Origin: DATEZO01 sp035255485
GTDB lineage: Bacteria; Pseudomonadota; Gammaproteobacteria; Burkholderiales; Burkholderiaceae_D
Reading direction: 5' to 3'
DNA length: 18,127 nt
NCBI GenBank assembly: GCA_035255485.1
Contig: DATEZO010000216.1
Span: forward strand, 1-18,127
Part shown: in pieces, positions 1 through 6,935 of the stretch
Layout of the letters: the number at the start of each line of letters is the position of its first letter
Position numbering within the stretch: the stretch's first letter is position 1
Translations under genes and position numbers: made by a program
Notes under the pieces: generated by a model
Databases searched by the model: none
What the model saw: the letters and a program-made list of their open reading frames with translations, nothing else
What the model was told of the DNA's origin: nothing

Positions 1-1
1 A

Positions 2-64
2 ATTACGCTCGGACAACGATCTCTTCAAACAGTCTCGGCCTTCGTTGCGCGTAAACTGAAATAA
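2..64 (+). other. Possible 3' end of an ORF entering from the left edge
   Basis: One plus-strand frame is open from the window edge to a TAA at 62-64 and encodes about 20 residues ending in ...FVARKLK. A basic C-terminus like this could be the tail of a real protein. However, 60 open bases are expected by chance often enough that this is only a possibility, and no family can be assigned. Sequence to the left of the window would settle it. Confidence 0.2.
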
Positions 65-166
65 CCTGTCGCCTGATTCGTCGGTTGCAACAGGAGGTCA
101 TCCCTGTCCAGCAGGCGTGCAATACTTGGCCACTAAAAAAACCTCGCCTTCAAACGAAAGGGAGCA

Positions 167-238
167 ATGAAGAAGATCCGACGCGGCAACGAGAAAATCG
201 TCCGGGTTTTGCGTATACGCGAATGTAACAACTTATAG
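167..238 (+). pseudogene. Possible stub of an IS3-type transposase OrfA
   Basis: This 23-codon frame begins MKKIRRGNEKIVRVLRIRE and stops at TAG. An AAGGGAG ribosome binding site lies a few bases before the ATG. IS3-family OrfA proteins commonly begin with a pattern like MKKSRF(S/T)EEQI..VLRE.E. The match covers Met-Lys-Lys, Arg, Glu, Ile-Val, Val-Leu-Arg and Glu in register. After that the similarity stops, and no OrfB, terminal inverted repeat or target duplication was seen. It could be chance resemblance in a short frame. Confidence 0.22.
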
Positions 239-454
239 CTGGCCATCTTGGGACGACGCCCCATGCTTTTATACTGAGGCAGGGAGCGCAATCGCCATGT
301 GGTCATTCTCGCCGTACGCGACCACTATTCAAAGACGATAAACAAAACCGGCTGACGTTGCAGACGACTGCCCATTGGCAAGTCCTCGGCCAAGTCCGCC
401 GGTGAAGATTCGACTCACAAATGACCAGCTTGATGGCTTGTTGTCCGCAGTTGC

Positions 455-904
455 CTACAGCAACGGTGGGGTGCGTGAGGCGACCATGAGACGGTTCCAG
501 CTATTGATCTCGGCGATGCACAACGTCAGATTGGCGATCTCTTGCGGGCTGAAATGCTTCTTCACCTGGTCGTAGACGGCGTCTGGCACTTCCTGCCCGC
601 TCAGTGCGGTGACCGCTTCAGCCCACGCCAGTGCGGCGCGCTCACGGGCATCGAACACCGTCGCCTCCTTCCAGGTTGTGGTCAGGTGGATCTGATTCTC
701 ACTGAGACCGTACTTGCGCGCCAGCGGTACATGCATGGCCACACAGAACGCGCAGCCGTTGATCTGCGATACGCGCAAGCGCACCAGCTCGAGCAGACCC
801 AGGTCGAGGCCGGCGTTTTGCACGTAGGTATGCACGCCGAACATGGCCTTGTAGCCATCGGGGATCAGTTTTCCGATATCAAATCGTTGTTCCATGGTTT
901 CCAT
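455..904 (-). CDS. AhpD-like / carboxymuconolactone decarboxylase family protein
   Basis: The 149-residue protein has the alkylhydroperoxidase D-like fold signature: a conserved Glu near residue 39 (LLELVRLRVSQINGC) and a CxxCxxxH motif (Cys51, Cys54, His58). In AhpD these cysteines are redox active and reduce peroxides via a thiol relay; single-domain relatives of about 150 residues like this one are usually only annotated as peroxidase-related or AhpD-like. It looks cytoplasmic, with no signal peptide. The start was set at the first ATG (904). A second ATG three codons later is equally possible, and neither has a clear Shine-Dalgarno sequence. The gene is divergent from a MocR regulator, an arrangement often seen between such regulators and their target, so it may be the regulated gene. 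The substrate is unknown. Confidence 0.85.
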   Translation of the reverse strand: METMEQRFDIGKLIPDGYKAMFGVHTYVQNAGLDLGLLELVRLRVSQINGCAFCVAMHVPLARKYGLSENQIHLTTTWKEATVFDARERAALAWAEAVTALSGQEVPDAVYDQVKKHFSPQEIANLTLCIAEINSWNRLMVASRTPPLL

Positions 905-1012
905 TTAAGTTGTCAAGGGGAATCCTGTCATTCAGGAGAGCGTATCGTAGTCGGTAAGTGGTACGATTCAAATGTCCATTTATCGACTATTTAATTAGTC
1001 CACTTATCGATG
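905..1012. promoter_or_regulatory. Divergent promoter/operator region with repeated half-sites
   Basis: The gap between the AhpD-like gene and the MocR gene holds two direct copies of GTCCAYTTATCGA (974-986 and 998-1010), 24 bp apart. A similar half-site in the opposite orientation, TAAGTGGTAC, lies at about 955-964. The reverse complement of the second copy reads ATAAGTGGACTA. This resembles the AAAGTGGWCTA-like site I recall for PdxR-type MocR regulators. An AT-rich TATTTAAT at 988-995 could be a -10 element. The second repeat touches the ATG of the regulator, which suggests autoregulation. Confidence 0.5.
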
Positions 1013-2482
1013 AAACGCGCTGCAGAACTGGAACTTGCGCTGGGCCCGCGGCCCGAAGGCGTCACCCTGCAACGCTGGTTGTGCGGGGAATTGCGAGCAG
1101 CCATCCTCTCAGGGCGTATTCCGGCCAGCCGGCGGCTGCCGTCAACGCGCGATTTCGCGCGCCAGCACGGCATTTCACGTGGTACCGTGGTGACCGTTTA
1201 TGACCAGTTGATCGCCGAAGGCTACCTTACCGGCACCACAGGCAGCGGCACAACGGTATCGTCCTCGCTGCCCATCGCAACGGCAACCGCATCGATCAAG
1301 CGCAATGTGCCGACAATCCATGCTCGACTTTCGCGCCAGGGACGATTGCTTGCCGACAGTCCTTTCTTGTCGCGCGAAGGGGCGGTACTGGCCCGTCCGT
1401 TCGGTCCCAACCAGCCTGATTTGCGCGCCTTTCCACACGCCACCTGGCATCGTCTGTCGAATCACCACAGCCGTTTGGCCCGCCTCGACGACATGGGCCA
1501 TGGAGGTCCGGCCGGTTATCTTCCACTGCGCCAGGCCATTGCCGAGCATCTGCGCTACTCACAGCGTATTTTCTGCCAAGCCGAGCAGGTGATGATCCTT
1601 GCCAGCGCGCAGCAGGCGCTGGATTTATGTGGGCGCCTGTTACTCGACGCGGGCGACACCGTGCTTGTCGAGGACCCCGGCTATCCAGGGGCGGCGCGCA
1701 TTTTCGAGCTGACCGGCGCGCAGGTGCTGGGCATACCGGTGGACAAAAACGGCTTGTGCACCGACGCGCTCCCGGCAACGCCCGATGTCCGGCTGGCTTA
1801 CGTGACCGCCGCGCACCAGTCGCCGCTTGGCGGCACGCTGCCGCTGGAGCGCCGGCTGGCGTTACTGGCCTGGGCCGACGCCTGCAACGCAATGATCATC
1901 GAGGACGACTACGACGGCGAATACCGTTTTGAAGGGGCGCCGCTGCCGGCGATGAAAAGCCTGGACCGCAACGGCCGCGTGATCTACATGGGCACCTTCA
2001 GCAAGTTGCTCTTCCCATCGTTGCGCATTGCCTACGTGGTTGTACCGGACTCGTTCACCGACGCCTTCGCCTCGGCCATCTCGCTTACTTTTCGCCACAC
2101 CCCTGTCTTCGAGCAGGCGGTCCTTGCCACTTTCATCGCCGAAGGCCATTTTGCCCGCCATCTGCGCCAGATGCGCCTGCTCTATGGCGAGCGTGCCGCG
2201 TGCTTTCAGCAGGAATGCAAGGCGGAACTCGACGGCTTGCTGACGGTACTGCCGATCACCACCGGGCTCGACGCCATCGCACTCCTGCCCGAACATGCTG
2301 ATGACCGTGCCGTGGCAACGGCCTTGGTGCAATGGGGCATAGAAGCTCGCCCCATTTCCTTCTACCGCATGAACCAGCCGGCTCCAGCGGGACTGGTGAT
2401 GGGGTTCTCGGCATTCAGCGAGGAATCAATCCGGAGGGGAGTCGCAGCGATGGTCCCGGTGCTGGATTCGGTAAGGGGATAA
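1010..2482 (+). CDS. MocR-family (PdxR-like) transcriptional regulator with aminotransferase domain
   Basis: This is a 490-residue two-domain protein of normal family length. Residues about 18-85 form a GntR-type winged helix (LPSTRDFARQHGISRGTV...YDQLIAEGYL). Residues about 110-485 form a class I aminotransferase fold. Lys332 in GTFSKLLFPSLRI is the expected PLP Schiff-base lysine, and IEDDYDGEYR (about 297-306) carries the Asp and Tyr that contact the cofactor. MocR regulators sense PLP or an amine/amino-acid adduct and control vitamin B6, GABA, taurine or similar genes. Near the C-terminus, where many members have LRLGF, this one reads LVMGF, so the usual carboxylate-binding Arg may be absent. 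The ATG at 1010 has no Shine-Dalgarno sequence and overlaps an operator-like repeat. The true ligand and targets are unknown. Confidence 0.92.
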   Translation: MKRAAELELALGPRPEGVTLQRWLCGELRAAILSGRIPASRRLPSTRDFARQHGISRGTVVTVYDQLIAEGYLTGTTGSGTTVSSSLPIATATASIKRNVPTIHARLSRQGRLLADSPFLSREGAVLARPFGPNQPDLRAFPHATWHRLSNHHSRLARLDDMGHGGPAGYLPLRQAIAEHLRYSQRIFCQAEQVMILASAQQALDLCGRLLLDAGDTVLVEDPGYPGAARIFELTGAQVLGIPVDKNGLCTDALPATPDVRLAYVTAAHQSPLGGTLPLERRLALLAWADACNAMIIEDDYDGEYRFEGAPLPAMKSLDRNGRVIYMGTFSKLLFPSLRIAYVVVPDSFTDAFASAISLTFRHTPVFEQAVLATFIAEGHFARHLRQMRLLYGERAACFQQECKAELDGLLTVLPITTGLDAIALLPEHADDRAVATALVQWGIEARPISFYRMNQPAPAGLVMGFSAFSEESIRRGVAAMVPVLDSVRG

Positions 2483-2820
2483 GGGATACTCGGACACACT
2501 TCAGCATGGCGGTGCTTCTGTATGGAAACGAGGCGGATTGCCTCATTCCCAAGCATAGAAAACCGTTTCTTTGTCTCAATTACCCACCGGCGCTCGCCCG
2601 GAGCTCCCCTACTGCGCGAGCGGGTTAGTCCCTTGACGGATAGCCGATTTATTAGTCTTACCAAAGACATGTCCGCGTTAACGCTGTGGGGAGCTCAGGT
2701 CGGCATTTACCATCCGCTCTTTAAGCTACGGCTGTCGTTCGCACACTTCTTTATCCGATACGGCAAGGTGCAGTGGGTTTAATTGAGTAGCTTGGGCAAG
2801 GACAGTAACGGCTAACCCAT
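2483..2820. other. Non-coding stretch after the MocR gene
   Basis: No credible gene is seen. Short frames on both strands lack family character and good ribosome binding sites. A small stem-loop, GAGGC-GGATT-GCCTC, lies at about 2529-2543, but it has no following T-run and is weak as a terminator for the MocR gene. The convergent nrdJ terminator begins at the right end of this stretch. Confidence 0.5.
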
Positions 2821-2858
2821 AAAAAGGCCCCCAAAGCCGGTCTCAGCTTATGGGGGCC
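2821..2858 (-). terminator. Rho-independent terminator of nrdJ
   Basis: GGCCCCC (2826-2832) pairs with GGGGGCC (2852-2858). The inner AAGC/GCTT pairs extend the stem. Read on the minus strand, the stem-loop is followed directly by TTTTT (2821-2825), the classic intrinsic terminator layout. It lies about 75 bp past the nrdJ stop codon. In the plus direction no T-run follows, so it mainly serves the minus-strand transcript. Flanking AACCCATAA (2814-2822) and TTATGGGGTT (2893-2902) form a further imperfect outer inverted repeat. Confidence 0.82.
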
Positions 2859-2934
2859 ACCGTCTCACCTTTTGAGGGCAAAATCTTGGCTTATGGGGTT
2901 ACCGACAGCCTTGCCACTACGTGGCGCACCGCTA

Positions 2935-5775
2935 TTAACCGCAACTCCCGATCGCACCGCATGCGGTGCAGAAGTCGCAGCCGTCCTTCTTGATAACTGT
3001 CGCATTGCCGCATTCGCGGCAGAGCTTGCCGGCCATGGTCGGCACTGACCGGGCCGGATGCGTCGGCTCGGCGGTCACCACGCCCATCGCCTTCACCGGC
3101 ATGCCTTCTTCGGTCAGAATGCCGAGCATGGCATAACGGTGGATGACCAGTTGCGCGGTATAGGCAACGGTTGATGGATAGCTGACCTGCTTGTCCTTGC
3201 CCGGGATGCGCGCCAGGAAATCGCCGCGCGGCTCCGCGTAATTCAGCAGTTTGCGCAGCTTCATGCCTATCCATGCGGGATCGACTACGCGCATGTCGAG
3301 AGAGAGCAGTTTACACAAACCGTCCAGCGCGCGCGGATGGCCGCCAGTCAGCCACATGCTGTAAGGCCTGCGGGTGCCGTCAGGCATCTGCAATTCCTTC
3401 AGCATCAGCACGAAATCGTCTTCGGTGGCCGGGTTGCGTACATCTGCTACCCACGCCAGCGTGCCGTCGGTGCCGGTCTTCGGTTCATGTGGGGCGAACA
3501 GGGCGTTCAGCACCGGCGTCGATTCATTGTCCTGCTTATCGAGTGCACCGAGCTGGTTGTAACGCCATTCGAGCAGGCGCGCAAACGCAGCGGTCGCACT
3601 CGGCACCTGTACCATCTGACCGTGCGGCGGCATCGGCATCTCGAATGCGTCGCCATAGGCATTGGACAGAATCGACAGCTTCTTGCGCAGCCAGCCTCGG
3701 TCGTTGGCACGCATGTCGATCGATACGGTCTTGGCGATCGCATCCAGACCGCGTGGCGGCTGTCCGCCAAGTACCCATACTTCAAACGGTACGCCGGCCT
3801 GGTCCGAGACCGCGACCGCAAATTCGCCCTGCGGTGTATGTATCATTTCGCTGATCCAGGCCGATGCACCGGCCGGCAGGCCAGGGCGCGACGGCCAGCG
3901 TAGCGATGCCAGCGGCGGCGTCATGGCCAGTTCGGTCAGTACTAACCGCTTGTCCTGCTCGGACAGCGTCATTGGCTGCGGATTGGCAGATGTTGATACC
4001 GACAATACCGCGCCCAGCACATTATTCGGGCGGTAGGTAGTGATGCCTTTCAAACCCTTGCGCCAGGCTTCCATATACAAATTCTTGAAGTCATCGTACG
4101 GATAGTCCTCCGGCACGTTGACGGTTTTCGAGATTGCTGCGTCGATGTACGGCGCGACGTCGGCCACCATCAGCATGTGATCGGTCGCGGAAATTTCCAG
4201 CGCCGAGACGAAGGCATCCGGCAGTTTGGTCACGTCATGGCCCAGCGCACGATACACGCGATAGGCATGGTCTTCCACCGTGTAATCCTTCTTGCTGCCA
4301 TCCGGCATGCGCTTGGCGCGGTTATAAAACCAGGAAAACGCCGGCTCGATACCGTTCGAGGCATTGTCGGCGAACGCCAGCGAAATCGTGCCGGTCGGTG
4401 CAATCGAGGTCAGGTGCGAATTGCGGATGCCATGCGTGCGGATTTCGCTTTTCAATTCGTCCGGCAGGCGCGAGGCAAAGCCGCCCTGCAGATATTTATC
4501 GGCATCGAACAGCGGGAAGGCGCCGCGCTCCTTGGCCAGATCGACCGACCCGGCATAGGCGGCATCACGCATGACGCGCGAAATGTCGCCGGCCAATGCG
4601 CGTCCCTTTTCAGAATCGTAACGCACGCCGAGCATGATCAGTGCATCGCCCAGGCCGGTGAAACCCAGTCCGAGGCGGCGTTTGGCATCGGCTTCGCGCG
4701 CTTGCTCCGGCAGCGGCCATTTGGTTGCGATCAGCACATTGTCGAGCATCCGCACCGCCAGCTTGGTCACGCGCGACAACAAGTCGAAGTCGAATGCTGC
4801 TTCCTCGGTGAAGGCACCGGTTACATATGCGGTCAGATTCAGGCTGCCGAGACAGCAGCAGCCGTAATCCGGCAATGGCTGCTCGCCGCACGGATTGGTT
4901 GCCTCGATCTTTTCGCAATAGGCCAGATTGTTTTCGGCATTGATACGGTCCAGATACAGTACGCCTGGCTCGGCCGCCGCATACGTGCTCTTCATGATCA
5001 GATCCCATACTTCGCGCGCCTGGATCTTGCGGTACACCCATTTGCCGTCGTCGCGCTGGTAGGCGCCGTTACGCTTGAATTCTGCATTCGGTTCGGTCGC
5101 GTGCGCCAGCTCGAACCCGCCATCCGTTTCCACCGCTCGCATGAAGGTGTCAGTGACACCGACCGATACGTTGAAATTATTGAGCTGGCCTTTCTCCTGC
5201 TTGACTGTGATGAAGTCGAAAATATCCGGATGATCGACATTCAGCACCGCCATCTGTGCGCCGCGCCGCGCACCGGCCGACTCGACGGTTTCGCACGAGC
5301 GGTCGAATACTTTCATATATGAGATCGGGCCGGAGGCGCTGCTGCCGGTGCCCTTGACCATCGCACCCTTCGGGCGGATCGCGGAGAAATTGTAGCCGAC
5401 GCCGCCGCCGCGCCGCATGGTTTCGGCAGCCTGCGCCAGAGCGGTATAGATGCCGGGTTTACCACCGACGTCTTCGGTGATCGAATCGCCGACCGGCTGC
5501 ACAAAGCAGTTGATGAGCGTGGTCTGCAAGCCGGTGCCTGCGGCGCTGGACACGCGGCCGGCCGGGATGAAGCCGTTCTCCATCGCCCACAGGAATTCAT
5601 CTGCGTGCTTCTTGCGGCTTTTCGCCGGCTCGATTTCGGCGAGCGCCCTGGCGACGCGCGACAATACCTGGCCGATCGTATTTTCGTCGCCTTTGGCGTA
5701 TTTTTCGATCAGCACTTCGGTTGAAATGTCTTGTGGTTCTGCCAACGCGATTACGGCGTTTTCCAGTTTATGCAT
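2935..5775 (-). CDS. nrdJ: Adenosylcobalamin-dependent (class II) ribonucleotide reductase
   Basis: NrdJ reduces ribonucleotides to deoxyribonucleotides using a thiyl radical generated from adenosylcobalamin, so it works with or without oxygen. The 946-residue protein has the catalytic NPCGE motif at 294-298 (Asn294, Cys296, Glu298). It also has a partner cysteine in LINCFVQP (Cys90), a CCC triplet at 306-308, and the APTGTISLAFADNASNGIEP substrate-binding loop near 459-478. No N-terminal ATP-cone is evident. After the barrel (to about 590) come two related segments, about 622-705 and 772-850. Each has a 'GG.PR.LD....L.SIDMR' core like the TSCPD domain of this family. A cysteine-rich tail follows (CREC...CDFCTAC, 919-939, plus Cys945), probably metal- or redox-active. 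The start ATG has AAGGAG six bases upstream; a GC-rich stem-loop (5793-5809) sits just before it. The enzyme needs a B12 supply encoded elsewhere. Confidence 0.95.
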   Translation of the reverse strand: MHKLENAVIALAEPQDISTEVLIEKYAKGDENTIGQVLSRVARALAEIEPAKSRKKHADEFLWAMENGFIPAGRVSSAAGTGLQTTLINCFVQPVGDSITEDVGGKPGIYTALAQAAETMRRGGGVGYNFSAIRPKGAMVKGTGSSASGPISYMKVFDRSCETVESAGARRGAQMAVLNVDHPDIFDFITVKQEKGQLNNFNVSVGVTDTFMRAVETDGGFELAHATEPNAEFKRNGAYQRDDGKWVYRKIQAREVWDLIMKSTYAAAEPGVLYLDRINAENNLAYCEKIEATNPCGEQPLPDYGCCCLGSLNLTAYVTGAFTEEAAFDFDLLSRVTKLAVRMLDNVLIATKWPLPEQAREADAKRRLGLGFTGLGDALIMLGVRYDSEKGRALAGDISRVMRDAAYAGSVDLAKERGAFPLFDADKYLQGGFASRLPDELKSEIRTHGIRNSHLTSIAPTGTISLAFADNASNGIEPAFSWFYNRAKRMPDGSKKDYTVEDHAYRVYRALGHDVTKLPDAFVSALEISATDHMLMVADVAPYIDAAISKTVNVPEDYPYDDFKNLYMEAWRKGLKGITTYRPNNVLGAVLSVSTSANPQPMTLSEQDKRLVLTELAMTPPLASLRWPSRPGLPAGASAWISEMIHTPQGEFAVAVSDQAGVPFEVWVLGGQPPRGLDAIAKTVSIDMRANDRGWLRKKLSILSNAYGDAFEMPMPPHGQMVQVPSATAAFARLLEWRYNQLGALDKQDNESTPVLNALFAPHEPKTGTDGTLAWVADVRNPATEDDFVLMLKELQMPDGTRRPYSMWLTGGHPRALDGLCKLLSLDMRVVDPAWIGMKLRKLLNYAEPRGDFLARIPGKDKQVSYPSTVAYTAQLVIHRYAMLGILTEEGMPVKAMGVVTAEPTHPARSVPTMAGKLCRECGNATVIKKDGCDFCTACGAIGSCG

Positions 5776-6381
5776 TCATGGCTCCTTACGCTCGCCGCGA
5801 ATGGCGGCGCAGTAAATTAAATGATGAGAAGACAGCGCGCGGACGCTGGCAAACGCGAATACGTCGCCACAGGCAGATACGGGAATACGGTCATTGGTCA
5901 TGGCAGTGTTGATAACGCCAGCCGCTGGTATGGAAGATGCACCTGCCTGCGCGATCGGTAGAACAATGTGCGTATCGCGACGCACATCAGAACGGCAACA
6001 GGGATCGAAAGGCAAACCGTGTTCATGTGCAAGAGCTGTCTCGTTATTGTAAGAATTCTACGAATGATACGGCCATGTTGTTGCATTGCATGTCAGGTAC
6101 GGGCGGCCATCCGTATTCCCTGTATATCCTACATATTGTGGTTCTTGTCTGCGTGCTACTCTATATATAGTAGTACGACCCTAATCATCATGCAAGGCCG
6201 GATGCCATTTTAGAGTAAATATATTCCAATTGACATGAGGCATATTTTTAGCCGAATGTGCAATGGAAAAATAATTTTCAGATCACAAAACATCCGTCCT
6301 GCTGTATCAATGCAGGGTTCCTGTTCTGCGCTGGCGGGACTACACTGCAGGAATTTCCTCTTTGCTGCTTATCTGTTTATC
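5776..6381. other. Divergent intergenic region between nrdJ and the DUF1857 gene
   Basis: This is about 600 bp without a credible gene; the overlapping short frames look random. Visible elements are the nrdJ ribosome binding site, a perfect 6-bp GC stem (CGCCGC 5793-5798 with GCGGCG 5804-5809) in the nrdJ leader, and two AT-rich palindromic sites near 6131-6170 that resemble NrdR boxes. A TTGACA at 6230-6235 could be a -35 element for the plus-strand gene, but no good -10 follows at the right distance. No cobalamin riboswitch core was recognised. Confidence 0.45.
6129..6174. promoter_or_regulatory. Pair of NrdR-box-like sites
   Basis: ACATATTGTG (6131-6140) and CTATATATAG within ACTCTATATATAGTAGT (6161-6170) are centred 30 bp apart. 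NrdR represses ribonucleotide reductase genes through two A/T-rich palindromic boxes spaced about three helical turns. The layout and core letters fit, but the first site is a poor match. The pair also lies about 350 bp from the nrdJ start, so a long leader would be needed. The second site alone could simply be a promoter -10 region. Confidence 0.35.
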
Positions 6382-6864
6382 ATGAAATTCCATCACTTGA
6401 TTGAAATCAACGATCCACTCAATCCGCTGATCGATCCGCTTACTCGCGAGCAGTTGTGGCGCGGATTGGTGCTGCGTGCGCAAGCGCCGAAAATATTCGT
6501 GCCCTGGCTAGATTTCTGCGACGTACGGGAAAGCTCGGAGGGAGTGTTATTGCGTGAATTGCATTACGGCACATTAGTGGTACATGACAGCGTCACTTTT
6601 GCGCCTCGGCAGAGGGTTTATTATGATGTGCCGGCCCAGAAGGATATTCCGGCATCAAGTCTGACAATGACCATTGAAGAGCCGGAACCCGGTATTCTCT
6701 TCGTGCGTTTTGAATACGATGACGGCAATCATGAAACCGGGCAAACCGTCGAGGCGTTATATGACGACTTTCGGCGTTCTGCCTATCTGGAATCGGACAT
6801 CGATACGATTCGCGTCATCCGCCAGCTGGCAGAACAGGGCCGGTTTGATGCGCCATTGGCGTAA
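6382..6864 (+). CDS. DUF1857 / AtaL-like SRPBCC-fold protein
   Basis: This 160-residue protein begins MKFHHLIEINDPLNPLIDPL, matching the opening I know for the DUF1857 (AtaL-like) family. That family belongs to the START/SRPBCC superfamily of small hydrophobic-ligand binding folds. LTREQLWRGLVLRAQAP and the late EALYDDFRRSAYLESDIDTIR helix fit this fold. No signal peptide or catalytic motif is visible, and the function is unknown; AtaL itself is linked to secondary metabolism in fungi. The open frame extends upstream to 6235, but I chose the ATG at 6382 because family homology begins exactly there. Neither start has a clear Shine-Dalgarno sequence. The gene stands alone on this strand and is divergent from nrdJ. 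Confidence 0.8.
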   Translation: MKFHHLIEINDPLNPLIDPLTREQLWRGLVLRAQAPKIFVPWLDFCDVRESSEGVLLRELHYGTLVVHDSVTFAPRQRVYYDVPAQKDIPASSLTMTIEEPEPGILFVRFEYDDGNHETGQTVEALYDDFRRSAYLESDIDTIRVIRQLAEQGRFDAPLA

Positions 6865-6870
6865 TGCGAC

Positions 6871-6903
6871 CGGGTCCGTGCGACCCTCGGCTGCACGGAC
6901 CCG
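6871..6903. terminator. Inverted repeat between convergent genes, possible bidirectional terminator
   Basis: CGGGTCCGTGC (6871-6881) and GCACGGACCCG (6893-6903) are perfect 11-bp arms around an 11-base loop. The element starts 7 bases after the stop of the DUF1857 gene and lies 33 bases from the stop of the convergent YsnF-like gene. Position and stem stability argue for transcription termination in both directions. Neither side has the usual T-run, so it is not a textbook intrinsic terminator. Confidence 0.55.
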
Positions 6904-6935
6904 ATCCAGTAAAACGCCAAGTGTGTCAGGCCAAC

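Larger units (their letters stand above)
1..454. other. Gene-poor left flank, possibly decayed DNA
   Basis: No convincing full-length gene is seen on either strand. The stretch has mixed composition, short frames and no recognisable tRNA. Its only suggestive contents are an open frame ending at 64 and a 23-codon frame at 167-238 with a good ribosome binding site (AAGGGAG). The start of that frame resembles the N-terminus of IS3-family OrfA proteins. The stretch ends at the stop codon of the AhpD-like gene (455). I infer an old insertion or deletion scar, but this is weakly supported. Confidence 0.4.

Noticed and set aside
2362..2670. Minus-strand frame of 102 codons overlapping the MocR 3' end
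   Set aside because: It overlaps the end of the real gene, lacks a ribosome binding site and shows no family pattern.
4177..5322. Long plus-strand frame of 381 codons
   Set aside because: It lies entirely opposite nrdJ; a GC-rich codon pattern on the coding strand opens the antisense frame, and the translation has no family features.
5968..6213. Plus-strand frame with a Cys/Ile-rich, membrane-like translation
   Set aside because: No ribosome binding site or family match, and it covers the NrdR-like sites; composition alone explains the hydrophobic look.
5776..6235. Cobalamin riboswitch in the nrdJ leader, expected for a B12-dependent enzyme
   Set aside because: The minus strand shows no B12-box-like sequence (AGCCAGGAGACC-type) or GCCACTG block; CAGGCAGGTGC-type sequence alone is not enough.
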